From positions 1 through 64,000 of the forward strand of contig NZ_FRDN01000018.1 of assembly GCF_900143285.1 (NCBI RefSeq): a stretch of DNA of 64,000 bases. The letters run 5' to 3'. The position numbers and the translations under genes were made by a program. The notes under the pieces were generated by a model. That model did not search any database. It was not told where the DNA came from and was given only the letters and a program-made list of their open reading frames with translations. This document shows positions 8,148 through 17,242 of the stretch, piece after piece (the stretch's first letter is position 1; each line of letters starts with the position of its first letter). This stretch comes from Desulfitobacterium chlororespirans DSM 11544. Lineage in GTDB: Bacteria > Bacillota > Desulfitobacteriia > Desulfitobacteriales > Desulfitobacteriaceae.

Positions 8148-9383
8148 ATGTCTTTAAGAGAGAATGCATTGAAACTTCATGCTGATCATCGTGGTAAAAT
8201 CAAAATTGCCCTTAAAGTTCCCTGCCGTGACTATAATGATTTGAGTTTGGCTTACTCTCCAGGAGTTGCTGAACCTTGCATGGAAATTGCCAAAAACCCT
8301 GAACTGGTCAATACCTACACTAATCGGGCTAATTGTGTGGCAGTTGTGTCCAATGGAACAGCAGTTCTCGGTCTTGGCGATATAGGTGCACGTGCAGCTA
8401 TGCCTGTAATGGAAGGGAAATCTCTTTTGTTCAAAAATTTTGCTGGGGTGGATTCCTTCCCGATTTGCTTAGATACAAAGGACATGGACAAGATTGTCGA
8501 AGTGGTCAAATTACTGGAACCTACCTTCGGAGGGATCAATCTGGAGGATATTAAAGCGCCGGAGTGCTTTGAGATTGAAGAGAAGTTAAAAGCGGTCTAT
8601 GATGGCCCTGTATTCCATGATGATCAGCATGGTACGGCTGTTGTGACTTTGGCCGCGATGTTCAACGCACTGAAAATCGTGAACAAGGATCTTAAAGATG
8701 TTAAGATCGTAACCAGTGGAGCCGGTGCAGCTGGCATGGCTATTGTTAAGCTTTTGATGGATTGCGGTCTGCAAAATGTAGTCATGTGCGATACCAAGGG
8801 AACGATTTATAAGGGTCGTACTGAAGGCATGAATAAGTATAAGGAAGAAATCGCTGCAAAGACGAATCCCTCTATGCTCAAAGGCGGTCTTGTGGAAGCG
8901 TTGAAAGATGCCGATGTATTTATCGGAATTTCTGTAGGAAATACGGTGACTCGGGAAATGATCCGGTCTATGGCCAAAGATGCGATTGTCTTCGCTCAGG
9001 CTAATCCTGTTCCCGAAATCATGCCTGAAGAGGCCAAAGAAGCAGGAGCGGTTGTAGTAGGAACAGGCCGTTCCGACTACCCCAACCAAATTAATAATAT
9101 TCTTTCTTTCCCTGGAATTTTCCGTGGGGCTTTTGATGTTGAAGCAAGAGAAATCAATGGACCAATGAAAATCGCCGCTGCGGAAGCAATCGCTTCCATC
9201 GTCAGCCCTGAGGAGCTCAATGCAGAGTATATTATCCCGAAGGCTTTTGACCATCGGGTGGCACCGGCTGTAGCTGCAGCTGTAGCGAAAGCGGCTATGG
9301 AGAGCGGTGTGGCCAGAAAGATGGTTGAACCGGAGCAGGTTTCTCTGAACTTAATCAGCTTACTTGCCCAAGAGGGCAAATAA
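8148..9383 (+). CDS. NAD(P)-dependent malic enzyme
   Basis: A 411-residue, short bacterial-type malic enzyme that converts malate to pyruvate and CO2 in the cytoplasm. Key segments: YSPGVAEPC, the long [18 protein letters not shown] stretch, [17 protein letters not shown] (metal-binding acidic residues), FHDDQHGTA, the Rossmann glycine motif in [11 protein letters not shown], and [10 protein letters not shown]. All expected catalytic regions are present. It lies 55 bp after the CitE-like gene and ends at a 13-bp hairpin. Cofactor preference is not assigned. Confidence 0.93.
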   Translation: MSLRENALKLHADHRGKIKIALKVPCRDYNDLSLAYSPGVAEPCMEIAKNPELVNTYTNRANCVAVVSNGTAVLGLGDIGARAAMPVMEGKSLLFKNFAGVDSFPICLDTKDMDKIVEVVKLLEPTFGGINLEDIKAPECFEIEEKLKAVYDGPVFHDDQHGTAVVTLAAMFNALKIVNKDLKDVKIVTSGAGAAGMAIVKLLMDCGLQNVVMCDTKGTIYKGRTEGMNKYKEEIAAKTNPSMLKGGLVEALKDADVFIGISVGNTVTREMIRSMAKDAIVFAQANPVPEIMPEEAKEAGAVVVGTGRSDYPNQINNILSFPGIFRGAFDVEAREINGPMKIAAAEAIASIVSPEELNAEYIIPKAFDHRVAPAVAAAVAKAAMESGVARKMVEPEQVSLNLISLLAQEGK

Positions 9384-9413
9384 GATAGGTACAATTCCTC
9401 CTAAATAGTTAAG

Positions 9414-9447
9414 CAAAGAAACAGCCCCAGCCATGGCTGTTTCTTTG
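9414..9447 (+). terminator. Terminator hairpin after malic enzyme
   Basis: A perfect 13-bp stem (CAAAGAAACAGCC, 9414-9426; 9435-9447) with an 8-nt loop lies 30 bp after the stop codon. There is no strong T-run, so termination may be partial and the next gene could still be reached. Confidence 0.65.
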
Positions 9448-9522
9448 TTAACTTTGCTTTCCGGGAGGAGTAACCTTTGTTAGGGTTAGCGATTAAGAGA
9501 TATAGGATTGGAGTTGAGGGTA

Positions 9523-10440
9523 GTGAGCTTTGGCAGGTTATTAACGGCGATGGTTACGCCAATGAATGAAAAGCTGGAAGTGGATTATCAAGCAGCGGCC
9601 AACTTGGCACAACACTTAGTAGAACACGGCTCAGATGGAATCGTTGTTGCAAGCACGACAGGGGAATCGCCCACTATAGGAGATGAAGAGAAACTTGAAT
9701 TATTTAGGGCTGTGAAAAAAGCTGTTGGCTCAAAGGTCAAAGTCATCGCAGGTGTAGGGAGTAATTCCACACAAGAGAGTGTCGGGATGGCTCTTCGTGC
9801 CGTAAAGACTGGGGTTGATGGTCTGATTGCTGTTGTGCCCTATTACAATAAACCTTCACAGGAAGGGTTGTATCGTCATTTTCGGGAGATCGCGGAAGCA
9901 TCCGCTCTCCCCCTTATGATTTATAATGTACCGGGGAGAACTTCTGCGAGTATTTTGCCTGAAACGGTTCTGCGTTTAAGCGATATTCCTAACATTGTGG
10001 CTCTTAAAGAGGCTTCAGGATCAATGGATCAAGTGAGCGAATTGAAGCGAATATTACCTGAGGAATTTGAAATCTTCAGTGGAGATGATTCGGTGACTCT
10101 CCCCATGCTGGCTTTAGGGTGCAATGGGGTCGTTGGTGTAGGCTCCCACATTGTTGGAGATGAGATGAAGCTGATGATCGATGCCTGGTTTTCCGGAGAT
10201 ATTGAAACAGCACGTAAATGGCACTTAAAGTTAATACCGGTTTTTAAAGGATTGTTTATCGCAACTAACCCTGCCCCGATCAAATATCTACTCAATCAGA
10301 GGGGCATTGAGGTAGGTGGAGTACGACCACCTCTGGTTGCAACGACACCGGCGGAAGAAAAAATATTGAATGAAATACTTTGTGAGTGGGAGCTATATAA
10401 GTTGAGAAAAGGAGCTACATTGGGATGGCTTTATGGTTGA
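9523..10440 (+). CDS. DapA-family aldolase (dihydrodipicolinate synthase-like)
   Basis: A class I aldolase of the DapA/NanA family, about 305 residues. Seen: the pyruvate-binding TTGES motif in IVVASTTGESPT, the catalytic Tyr in VPYYNKPSQEG, the substrate-binding NVPGRTS and the Schiff-base Lys in IVALKEASGS. It could be 4-hydroxy-tetrahydrodipicolinate synthase for lysine biosynthesis or a paralogue acting on another pyruvate-derived substrate; no other lysine genes are nearby. GTG at 9523 is preferred because GGAG lies nine bases upstream and the protein then begins SFGRLLTAMVTP as in the family. A TTG at 9508 is the alternative. Confidence 0.8.
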   Translation: MSFGRLLTAMVTPMNEKLEVDYQAAANLAQHLVEHGSDGIVVASTTGESPTIGDEEKLELFRAVKKAVGSKVKVIAGVGSNSTQESVGMALRAVKTGVDGLIAVVPYYNKPSQEGLYRHFREIAEASALPLMIYNVPGRTSASILPETVLRLSDIPNIVALKEASGSMDQVSELKRILPEEFEIFSGDDSVTLPMLALGCNGVVGVGSHIVGDEMKLMIDAWFSGDIETARKWHLKLIPVFKGLFIATNPAPIKYLLNQRGIEVGGVRPPLVATTPAEEKILNEILCEWELYKLRKGATLGWLYG

Positions 10441-10632
10441 CGTCGCCATGCTAAAAATTCAATGCAATTCCATGTCGAAATATGGTAAATCCTAAAATCA
10501 AAATCATATCGAAAGCTTATATGTTCTAAGGAAAACAAGTGCAGGACAGTTGTTGTGCGATTCTGTCGGGCTTGCAATGATCTGCAAAATAATTCTCACG
10601 TGCGAAAGAAATTTTTCAATTGAGGTGAAAAA

Positions 10633-11238
10633 ATGCTCCAAATTTATCTAATTCGTCACGGACAAACTAAATGGAATCTATTAAAGAAAATGCAAGGATC
10701 AAAAGATTCAAAATTAACAGATCAAGGAATAAAACAAGCAATTATGCTTGGAAAAAAGCTAAAGCCAGTTAAGTTTAACAAAATATATTCGAGTTCTGCT
10801 ACTAGGACTATGGAAACATCTGGATTTATTTTCCCAAGTATGGAAGTGTGCTATTCGACTTCTCTTAATGAAATTGCTATGGGGGAGTGGGAAGGAAGAA
10901 CATACACTCAAATTGAAAAGATGAATCCAAAAGAGTGGCATAATTTTTTCAACGATCCATTTAATTATAATCCCTCAAAGGGTGGTGAATCATTTGCTAA
11001 ACTTAAAAATAGACTTAAACAATTTATCTATACCGAAAGATTATTTAGTCAAGAAGGAAATATTGCAATAGTTTCCCATAGAATAACCCTTAGAATGCTC
11101 TTAAGTATTCTTTTGGAAGAAAAAGAATTATTCAGTGAAATTGATCTTAGCCCAACATCGTTAAGTGTTATAGAAATTGATGACAATACATGTAAAGTAA
11201 AATACTTGAATAATATTTCACACTATTGCGATGCTTAA
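10633..11238 (+). CDS. Histidine phosphatase superfamily protein (phosphoglycerate mutase-like)
   Basis: A 201-residue member of the histidine phosphatase superfamily. The phospho-accepting RHG motif is near the N-terminus (LIRHGQTKWN), followed by SSATRTMETS, the acid/base Glu region in EIAMGEWEGRTY and the second His in IAIVSHRITLRM. Members include alpha-ribazole phosphatase and broad phosphatases; no cobalamin genes are adjacent. GAGGTG lies upstream of the ATG. The gene is visibly more AT-rich than its neighbours and stands alone between unrelated genes, suggesting later acquisition. Confidence 0.8.
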   Translation: MLQIYLIRHGQTKWNLLKKMQGSKDSKLTDQGIKQAIMLGKKLKPVKFNKIYSSSATRTMETSGFIFPSMEVCYSTSLNEIAMGEWEGRTYTQIEKMNPKEWHNFFNDPFNYNPSKGGESFAKLKNRLKQFIYTERLFSQEGNIAIVSHRITLRMLLSILLEEKELFSEIDLSPTSLSVIEIDDNTCKVKYLNNISHYCDA

Positions 11239-11339
11239 CCGTTATATATTCTGAAGATTGCGGATATTAATTACTGAAAAATTATAGATGGGTAACCATC
11301 TTCTATTCTCAGAAAAACGAAATACGTAAATAAGGAGCC

Positions 11340-11375
11340 GTTGCTCGACAAACTACCCTGTTTGTTTTGCAACGC
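11340..11375 (-). terminator. Stem-loop after citrate synthase
   Basis: Outer arms CGTTGC (11340-11345) and GCAACG (11370-11375) and inner arms ACAAAC/GTTTGT form an interrupted hairpin 25 bp beyond the citrate synthase stop. No long T-run follows, so its strength as a terminator is uncertain. A separate AGATGG/CCATCT hairpin at 11286-11301 lies nearby. Confidence 0.45.
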
Positions 11376-11399
11376 CCCTTTTGATTAAACATGATGAGA

Positions 11400-12767
11400 T
11401 TATCTTTTATTAAGAGGAACGTATTTTTGACGGGGCACCACGCTCTTATAGGCGGGACGAATGATTTTGCCGCCATTGACGATTTCCTCGATCCGGTGAG
11501 CACTCCAACCGGCGATGCGGGAGAGAGCAAAAATCGGAGTGAACATTTCTAAAGGCAGATTGAGCATCTGATATACGAACCCTGAATAGAAGTCCACATT
11601 GGCACTGACTCCTTTATAAATCTTCGTGTGCTTAGCGATGACCTTGGGTGCCAGTTCCTCCACTTTAGCATAAAGATTGAATTCGTTATCCAGGCCCTTT
11701 TCAGCGGCAAGCTTTGAGGCGTAGTGCTTCAGGACGACGGCTCTGGGATCGGAGACGGAGTAGACGGCATGGCCGATTCCATAGATCAGCCCGGAGCGAT
11801 CAAAGGCATCCTTAAGAAGAATTTTATCAAGGTAAGCGCTGAGTTCGTCTTCATCCTGCCAATCGGAGATCTTTTCTTTGATATCCTGGAACATCTGAAT
11901 GACTTTATGGTTGGCGCCGCCATGTTTTGGACCACGTAAAGAGCCTAAGGCCGCTGCTACGGCTGAATAAGTATCCGTTCCGGTGGAGGTGACCACATGG
12001 GTAACAAAAGAGGAGTTATTTCCTCCGCCATGTTCCGCATGAAGAACCAAGGCCAGATCCAGAAGCCTGGCTTCCAGCTCTGTATATTTATGGTTAGGGC
12101 GCAGCATATAAAGAATATTTTCAGCCAGGCTCAATTCAGGTTGAGGGCTGTGAATAACCAAGCTTTTGTTCCCATGATAATGGGTATAGGCTTGATAACA
12201 ATAAACAGCAAGGGCAGGGAAGGCAGCAATCAGGCGGATGCATTGCTTAAGTACATTTCTTATGGAAGTATCATCAGGATTGGAGTCATAACAATAGAAA
12301 CCCAAGACACTGCGGGCCATCCCGTTCATAATGTCTTTACTGGGTACGTTGAGAATCATATCCCGGGCAAAATTATCAGGGAGTTTTTGATAGATGTCGA
12401 GCAGATTATGAAAATCAATGAGTTCCTGCCTGTTCGGCAACCTGCCAAAGAGAAGAAGATAAGCTGTCTCCTCAAATCCAAAGCGGTTATCTTCCATAAA
12501 GCCCCGGGCAAGATCGGTAATATCATAGCCGCGATAAATAAGCCGGCCAGGTACGGGGACCATTTCCCCTTCATCGATAATATAGGAATGAACTTCACCG
12601 ATCTCGGTTAAGCCCACCAACACACCTCTACCGTCTAAATCACGAAGTCCGCGCTTAACTTCATACTTGTGGTAAAGTTCCGGGTTAATGGGACCTTTCT
12701 TAACAGTGAGTTCACTGAGTCCGTCCAGCATACTTTCTTCAAAGTTTTTAAGGTCAGTATTTTCCAT
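11400..12767 (-). CDS. Citrate synthase (citrate/2-methylcitrate synthase family)
   Basis: A 455-residue citrate synthase condensing oxaloacetate with acetyl-CoA. Recognised segments: GEVHSYIIDEGEMVPVPGRLIYRGYDI, LVLHAEHGGGNNSSFV with the catalytic His, GSLRGPKHGGANHK, the second His region IYGIGHAVYSVSDPRA, and the C-terminal RIAGWSAHRIEEI. AGAGGAG lies seven bases before the ATG. It has its own promoter with an inverted repeat over the -10 box and is divergent from a large permease gene. A 2-methylcitrate synthase role cannot be excluded. Confidence 0.92.
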   Translation of the reverse strand: MENTDLKNFEESMLDGLSELTVKKGPINPELYHKYEVKRGLRDLDGRGVLVGLTEIGEVHSYIIDEGEMVPVPGRLIYRGYDITDLARGFMEDNRFGFEETAYLLLFGRLPNRQELIDFHNLLDIYQKLPDNFARDMILNVPSKDIMNGMARSVLGFYCYDSNPDDTSIRNVLKQCIRLIAAFPALAVYCYQAYTHYHGNKSLVIHSPQPELSLAENILYMLRPNHKYTELEARLLDLALVLHAEHGGGNNSSFVTHVVTSTGTDTYSAVAAALGSLRGPKHGGANHKVIQMFQDIKEKISDWQDEDELSAYLDKILLKDAFDRSGLIYGIGHAVYSVSDPRAVVLKHYASKLAAEKGLDNEFNLYAKVEELAPKVIAKHTKIYKGVSANVDFYSGFVYQMLNLPLEMFTPIFALSRIAGWSAHRIEEIVNGGKIIRPAYKSVVPRQKYVPLNKR

Positions 12768-12864
12768 AGCACAACTCCTCTTATTCGTTTTTATCTTATA
12801 TTTTTTGGTGTGGTAGGCTTATTATTAAGCTATACAGCCTGCCGAAGGCAAGAAGCTATTTGCA

Positions 12865-12908
12865 GACAACTTTATATACATTATGAGTTGTCAGTAGAAA
12901 TTAGTCAA
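12865..12908 (-). promoter_or_regulatory. Citrate synthase promoter with flanking operator repeat
   Basis: On the minus strand a TTGACT -35 (12903-12908) and a CATAAT -10 (12880-12885) are 17 bp apart. An inverted repeat GACAACT/AGTTGTC (12865-12871 and 12886-12892) flanks the -10 box exactly, which fits a repressor site controlling citrate synthase. Confidence 0.55.
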
Positions 12909-12939
12909 GTAAATTCTTATTGATAGAGAAGCTCAGATT

Positions 12940-13022
12940 ATACGGCACTTCAGATTTATACGGTACTTTGAATTAATACAGCATTTTTATATTAATACAG
13001 TACTTTAAATTTACGGGACTCA
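12940..13022. repeat. Degenerate 18-19 bp tandem repeat
   Basis: Four full copies and one partial copy of a unit like ATACGGCACTTCAGATTT start at 12940, 12958, 12976, 12995 and about 13013. The copies share ATAC-RG-Y-ACTTT and an AT-rich tail. They lie in the 423-bp intergenic region between citrate synthase and the divergent permease, upstream of both promoters. The rest of that gap shows no gene. Confidence 0.6.
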
Positions 13023-13103
13023 GGTGAACACTTAATATTATATATGATATCCGGATGAAAAATAAGAAGGTGCATAGGGATATCAAATGTATACATTAAT
13101 TGG

Positions 13104-13132
13104 TTGAAGTCTTTTTTGAACCTGTCTATATT
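13104..13132 (+). promoter_or_regulatory. Predicted promoter of the permease gene
   Basis: TTGAAG (13104-13109) and TATATT (13127-13132) are separated by 17 bp and lie 58 bp upstream of the start codon. This is a reasonable sigma-A-type promoter. Confidence 0.5.
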
Positions 13133-13190
13133 AAGTATAGGAAAACTGCTCTTAGCAAAAACAGTATAGAAAACTCGGGGAGAAATAAGG

Positions 13191-14600
13191 ATGGAACTCA
13201 AGGATATTACTATTACCGGTAAAGCACTTACTCGCATTCGCAGCCTCCTGACTTTTGGGCTGGCAGTGACCTATTTGGGGAACTTGCTTTTACGATCTCA
13301 AGCTTTAGAAGATCTTATTTTAGTTCTGATGATTATTGTCATTGTTCTGGGCTTCACAGCGGTTACGGGTTCCTCGAAGATCATCGGCTACCTGTCCTTT
13401 GCTGTCAGTATTGCTTTACTGCTTCATTTCGATGCTCCTTTGAGTGTCTGGCGGCAAGCTCTACAGGATAATCTTTTTCTCGTTGTGATGTTCATTATGG
13501 TGCCCCTTATGGGAATTCCCATTCAACATGGAGGATATACCCCAGCCCTCCAAAGTCTTTTTGAACGTCATGTAAATTCCAATAGCCGTTACTATTTACT
13601 GGTCAGTTTTTTATCGGCTTTTATAGGAGTATTAGTCAGTCTGGCGGTTGTTCCTCTGGTTTATCAAGTCTGCCGAAACAGCAGCCGCAGTTCTGATCAT
13701 AAACTTTTAAGCTCGGCAATCAGCCGAGGTTTCAGCACATGTATTATTTGGGCTCCGACCACTGCGGCGATTGCCTTAGTGGTTCAATTAACAGGGTCCA
13801 CCTGGTCGGCTTTTTTCCCTTTAGCGATTTCCTGCGGAGTTATTGTCGGTGCGGTCGGTTATGTGATGACAGTTTTTGAAGAAAAGCAAAAGAAAAAACA
13901 AGAAAGGTCCTACCCTGTAGAGGACGTGTCCTTGGGGGGAGACTTTGATTTGAGAAAACTTGTTGAATTAGGCGCTTTTTCCATCGTCTTAATTATAGGA
14001 ATAGGGGTTATTTCCTGGGTTAGCGGAATTTCAGCCATAATCGTAGTCTCGGTTCTGGCTTTGATTTATCCGATGATATGGCTGATCCTGATCGAACGTC
14101 TTCCTGTATTTTTCCGGGAGTTTAAAGGAGATTATTTTCATAACCGGCTCCCCTCCATTAAAAATGAGATGATTCTGTTTGTCGGCGCGGGATTATTGGC
14201 CAATAGTATCAACTATTCCCATTTAGGAGACTATGTCCCACAGATTTTATCCTATCTGGTGGGACATAATGGGCTGCTTTTGACGCTTGTGATTATGGGG
14301 TCCACACTTTGCTTAGCAGCTTTAGGGGTGCACCCCATTGCTACAGTAACTATCTTTGGCGGAACAATAAAAGCAGCGGCTTATGGGGTTTCTCCCACTT
14401 ATCTTGCCCTTGTGCTTGCTATCAGCTGGGCTATGGGAACCTCCATCTCTCCTTCAGCGGCCAACGTCATCGCTGTATCCAGCATCGTTGGCGAATCTCC
14501 TCTGCAAGTAGGTATCCGCTGGAATGGACCTTATGTTGTCCTGGCCACCCTGGTCCTGATCGTTTTCCTGACCGGTATGAGACTCCTTGGGGTGTTGTAA
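13191..14600 (+). CDS. Polytopic membrane transporter of unidentified family
   Basis: A 469-residue protein with about 11-12 hydrophobic segments and a charged cytoplasmic loop rich in Lys and Glu (residues about 230-250). Features such as GIPIQHGGYTPALQSLF, IIWAPTTAAIALVVQ, and the C-terminal ALGVHPIATVTIFGG and AMGTSISPSAANVIAV recall the re-entrant helices of ion-transporter-superfamily permeases for citrate or dicarboxylates (CitMHS/DctM/ArsB-like), but I cannot place it in a named family. It is divergent from citrate synthase, which suggests, without proving, an organic-acid substrate. The start follows a GGGAG ribosome site. Confidence 0.6.
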   Translation: MELKDITITGKALTRIRSLLTFGLAVTYLGNLLLRSQALEDLILVLMIIVIVLGFTAVTGSSKIIGYLSFAVSIALLLHFDAPLSVWRQALQDNLFLVVMFIMVPLMGIPIQHGGYTPALQSLFERHVNSNSRYYLLVSFLSAFIGVLVSLAVVPLVYQVCRNSSRSSDHKLLSSAISRGFSTCIIWAPTTAAIALVVQLTGSTWSAFFPLAISCGVIVGAVGYVMTVFEEKQKKKQERSYPVEDVSLGGDFDLRKLVELGAFSIVLIIGIGVISWVSGISAIIVVSVLALIYPMIWLILIERLPVFFREFKGDYFHNRLPSIKNEMILFVGAGLLANSINYSHLGDYVPQILSYLVGHNGLLLTLVIMGSTLCLAALGVHPIATVTIFGGTIKAAAYGVSPTYLALVLAISWAMGTSISPSAANVIAVSSIVGESPLQVGIRWNGPYVVLATLVLIVFLTGMRLLGVL

Positions 14601-14625
14601 GAAATATTTCACCCGGATAGAGCGT

Positions 14626-14666
14626 AAGCGTCCTCCCCCCGCTATTATGGCGAGGAGAGGACGCTT
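14626..14666. terminator. Bidirectional terminator hairpin
   Basis: AAGCGTCCTC (14626-14635) pairs with GAGGACGCTT (14657-14666), with extra GC pairing in the loop. It lies between the plus-strand permease gene and the convergent minus-strand small gene. Confidence 0.7.
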
Positions 14667-14689
14667 TGAATTAGTATAGGTTGTCAGTA

Positions 14690-14902
14690 TTACACATCCT
14701 GATCTCTGAAGATATCGTCGAGTGTGGCGGAGATTATCCTTTCTTGGACAGAGATACCCGTATCTGCCTCTGCCCTTTGAACATCATGCAACTCGCTTCT
14801 CAAGATCCGATTAAGCACATCATCAAGATAAGATAAGCAATCATCGGGTATTTGGTCAATTAAGTCATGAAGCTTTTCCCGGGAGATCGTCATGTCGGTC
14901 AC
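14690..14902 (-). CDS. Small hypothetical protein (70 aa)
   Basis: A 70-residue acidic protein beginning MTDMTISREKLHDLIDQIP. It is predicted to be mostly helical, with a conserved-looking 'LHDLIDQIPDDCLSYLDDVLNRIL' type segment often seen in small antitoxin-like or DUF2281-like proteins. AGGTGA lies upstream. No toxin gene is next to it. It follows the radical SAM gene by 85 bp on the same strand and ends at a terminator. The function is unknown. Confidence 0.5.
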   Translation of the reverse strand: MTDMTISREKLHDLIDQIPDDCLSYLDDVLNRILRSELHDVQRAEADTGISVQERIISATLDDIFRDQDV

Positions 14903-14987
14903 CTCACTTCCATGGCTCTATGGGTTATTATATGGTATTGTTCGACAAGAAGTGAGGTGCTTATATGACCGCTTAAGATTCTTTTGC

Positions 14988-16343
14988 TTAATGCCATTGA
15001 TACCCTTTTCGCACATCGCCCACGACTCCATAGAGTTCCTTCATAGTAGACAATCTTCTTTGGCGGTCGAACTTAGCAATGAACTTGAAATAACGGGGAG
15101 TCGGAGTAGCGTTCATAAGGGTGCGGGCATATTCACTGTAAAACTGTTGAAGTGGCAGGGCAGTGGGCAATACCGTATGCATAAAGTCAAAGAATTTGGG
15201 ATCATGAGTGAGAAGCCGGTCCTTGTTCTGCTCGTAAAGTGCTGTTCCCGGTAAAGGGGTAAGGACGGAGAGGGCGGCATAAGCAATATTGAGTTTGCGG
15301 GTATAAGCAATCAGCTGAGCGAATTCTTGGCGGGTAAAGGAAGGATCGATGACAAAAGAAGCATAGATATCGATGTTAAGGTCATTAAGAATCTTTACCG
15401 CTTCTTCCTGTTGGGCCACTGTGATGTTTTTATTAAGGCCTTGCAAGCGCTCATCGGAAAAGCTCTCAAAGCCGACGAAGACTTGGATTAAGCCGATGTT
15501 TTTCCATTTGGCAAATAGTTCAGGATGTTTCACGATGGTATCTACTCGCCCATAGAGGAAATACTTCTTGCGTATGCCTGCTTCCTGGATTAGATCGGCT
15601 AGTTGATCCATTCTGCGTGTGTCACACATGGATTCATCATCACAGAAAAAAACAATTTCTTCTTGGATCCTTTGTAATTCGGCAACGATTCGTTCCGGAC
15701 TTCGTTGTAGATATTTTCCGTTGGTGATTGACCAGAGGGCGCAAAAATTGCACCGTCCAAAACATCCCAAAGAAGTCCGGATTGAGGCGATGGGCTTCAT
15801 CCAGTCACTAAAATAATGACTGCGGTAACGGGCGGTCAAGGAACGGTCGGGGAAGGGCAGATCATCTAAAGGTGTATAGGAGCGTTCCGCTGTAAATTTC
15901 ATGACTGCTCCCGGTATGGCCAAGCCGGGTATATCCTCGAAGGGGAGCTGAGATTCTTTGTGCTTCAGAATCTGGCGCAGGGTAAAGACACCTTCTCCTA
16001 TCACGATTAAGTCAATAGCCTCGTCGTTATAGTCTGCAGGTTTTACAGTAGCGTGATGACCACCTACAATGATAAACACATCCGGATTGATCTCCTTGAA
16101 GCGGGCGGCAATGGCTTTAACAATGTTTAAATGATTGGTATATCCTGTTATGCCCACGATATCCGGTTGAAAAGAGTGAAAGGTCTTTTCAAAATCCGGC
16201 TCCAGGCGGGCGTCGAGGAGAAGGACTTCATGACCATCTTCTTGCAAACCTGCACCAAGGTATTCCAATCCGAGAGGCTCATACATATACACTTTATCCA
16301 TAAAGGCTGTGCTGCTGGGAGGTTGGATCAATAGTACTTTCAT
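14988..16343 (-). CDS. B12-binding-domain radical SAM protein
   Basis: A 451-residue radical SAM enzyme. The N-terminal half (about 1-140) is a cobalamin-binding Rossmann domain (KVLLIQPP, DIVGITGYTNHLN, IIVGGHHATV, DLIVIGEG). The radical SAM core follows with a canonical CxxxCxxC cluster motif in SLGCFGRCNFC near residue 195 and a GGE-like FFCDDESM. This layout is shared by methyltransferases and ring-forming enzymes such as those acting on lipids, hopanoids or antibiotics. A TetR gene directly upstream probably regulates it. GAGGT precedes the ATG. The substrate is unknown. Confidence 0.85.
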   Translation of the reverse strand: MKVLLIQPPSSTAFMDKVYMYEPLGLEYLGAGLQEDGHEVLLLDARLEPDFEKTFHSFQPDIVGITGYTNHLNIVKAIAARFKEINPDVFIIVGGHHATVKPADYNDEAIDLIVIGEGVFTLRQILKHKESQLPFEDIPGLAIPGAVMKFTAERSYTPLDDLPFPDRSLTARYRSHYFSDWMKPIASIRTSLGCFGRCNFCALWSITNGKYLQRSPERIVAELQRIQEEIVFFCDDESMCDTRRMDQLADLIQEAGIRKKYFLYGRVDTIVKHPELFAKWKNIGLIQVFVGFESFSDERLQGLNKNITVAQQEEAVKILNDLNIDIYASFVIDPSFTRQEFAQLIAYTRKLNIAYAALSVLTPLPGTALYEQNKDRLLTHDPKFFDFMHTVLPTALPLQQFYSEYARTLMNATPTPRYFKFIAKFDRQRRLSTMKELYGVVGDVRKGYQWH

Positions 16344-16371
16344 TAGCTGTTACCTCGTTTCGCTTTTATTT

Positions 16372-16980
16372 TCAGCGTTTGTTTTCAGCGCCATTCATGA
16401 ATAGATCAACCATTGCCCCGAGATGCTGATCAGGGTTCCAGGAATCACCCTCTAAAATCCAGACCATAAATTCCATGACATACATAATTTCAAGATGCTT
16501 AGCCAGGTATTCTGTCGGGAGATCCCGACGGATCTCACCAGCTTCCTGACCGTAGCCAATGATTTGGGCAAGGACCTGATCCATACCGCTGTTCTGATAA
16601 GCTTCGGGATGTAACATGGATTGAAACTGATGAACAAAGTAGACCTGAAGGAGTTCGCGGTATTGGCGGTTCCATTCAAACTGCCCGCGAAAATACTCAT
16701 AAATTTTTGAGCGGGTAGTTGATAGTTTGGCCAGCATGTCCAAAACCTGATCCACAAATTGGTGGCTCATGCTTTGGAAGAACTCAGCCACAATAAGCTC
16801 TTTAGAAGGGAAATAATTATAGAGTGTCACTTTGGAAAGATCCACGGCTTCAGCGATTTGTTCCATTGTCGTAGCATCATAACCTTGAGTTTGAAAAAAA
16901 TGAATGGCTGTCGTGAGGATGCTCTGCTTTGTCTCCTCTTTTTTTCGCTCCCGCCGGCTTAAAGTAGTATCTTTATTCAT
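16372..16980 (-). CDS. TetR/AcrR-family regulator
   Basis: A 202-residue repressor with the N-terminal TetR helix-turn-helix (ILTTAIHFFQTQGYDATTMEQIAEAVDLSKVTLYNYFPSKE) and a helical ligand-binding C-terminal domain. The start at 16980 is chosen because AAGGGGG lies five bases upstream; two ATGs upstream lack this. It is the first gene of an operon with the B12-radical SAM gene (28 bp gap) and probably autoregulates that operon. Confidence 0.88.
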   Translation of the reverse strand: MNKDTTLSRRERKKEETKQSILTTAIHFFQTQGYDATTMEQIAEAVDLSKVTLYNYFPSKELIVAEFFQSMSHQFVDQVLDMLAKLSTTRSKIYEYFRGQFEWNRQYRELLQVYFVHQFQSMLHPEAYQNSGMDQVLAQIIGYGQEAGEIRRDLPTEYLAKHLEIMYVMEFMVWILEGDSWNPDQHLGAMVDLFMNGAENKR

Positions 16981-17105
16981 CATAGCCCCCTTATTTTTCA
17001 TCAGATATAATGAAATCTGAGATTGTTTACTTGATAAATTAAATTACCATATAAAATATTGTACTGAGTTAATTTATATTTAGTATATATTATTCTTTCT
17101 TCTAT

Positions 17106-17159
17106 GTAAAGTGGGATCTCTTAAGTAAAGAGGGTAAAGTGAACTCTTAAGTGAAGTGG
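17106..17159. repeat. Imperfect ~27-bp tandem duplication
   Basis: GTAAAGTG...TCTTAAGT(A/G)AAG-GG occurs twice end to end (17106-17133 and 17134-17159). It lies in the 335-bp gap between the TetR start and the gerW operon terminator. Nothing else is recognisable in that gap except the terminator at 17243-17270. Confidence 0.5.
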
Positions 17160-17242
17160 ACCCCGGAACCCCCTAAGTAGGTTAAGCTCCATAACGTTAT
17201 GTGCGTATCGAGGACTTAATGGGCTATATGTTGGTCATAAAT

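Noticed and set aside
8586-9254. 222-codon minus-strand open frame opposite malic enzyme
   Set aside because: A shadow of the malic enzyme reading frame; no start signal and low-complexity, unlikely protein.
12992-13237. Minus-strand open frame of 81 codons across the permease start
   Set aside because: It runs through the tandem repeats and the permease promoter, has no ribosome site and no protein-like composition.
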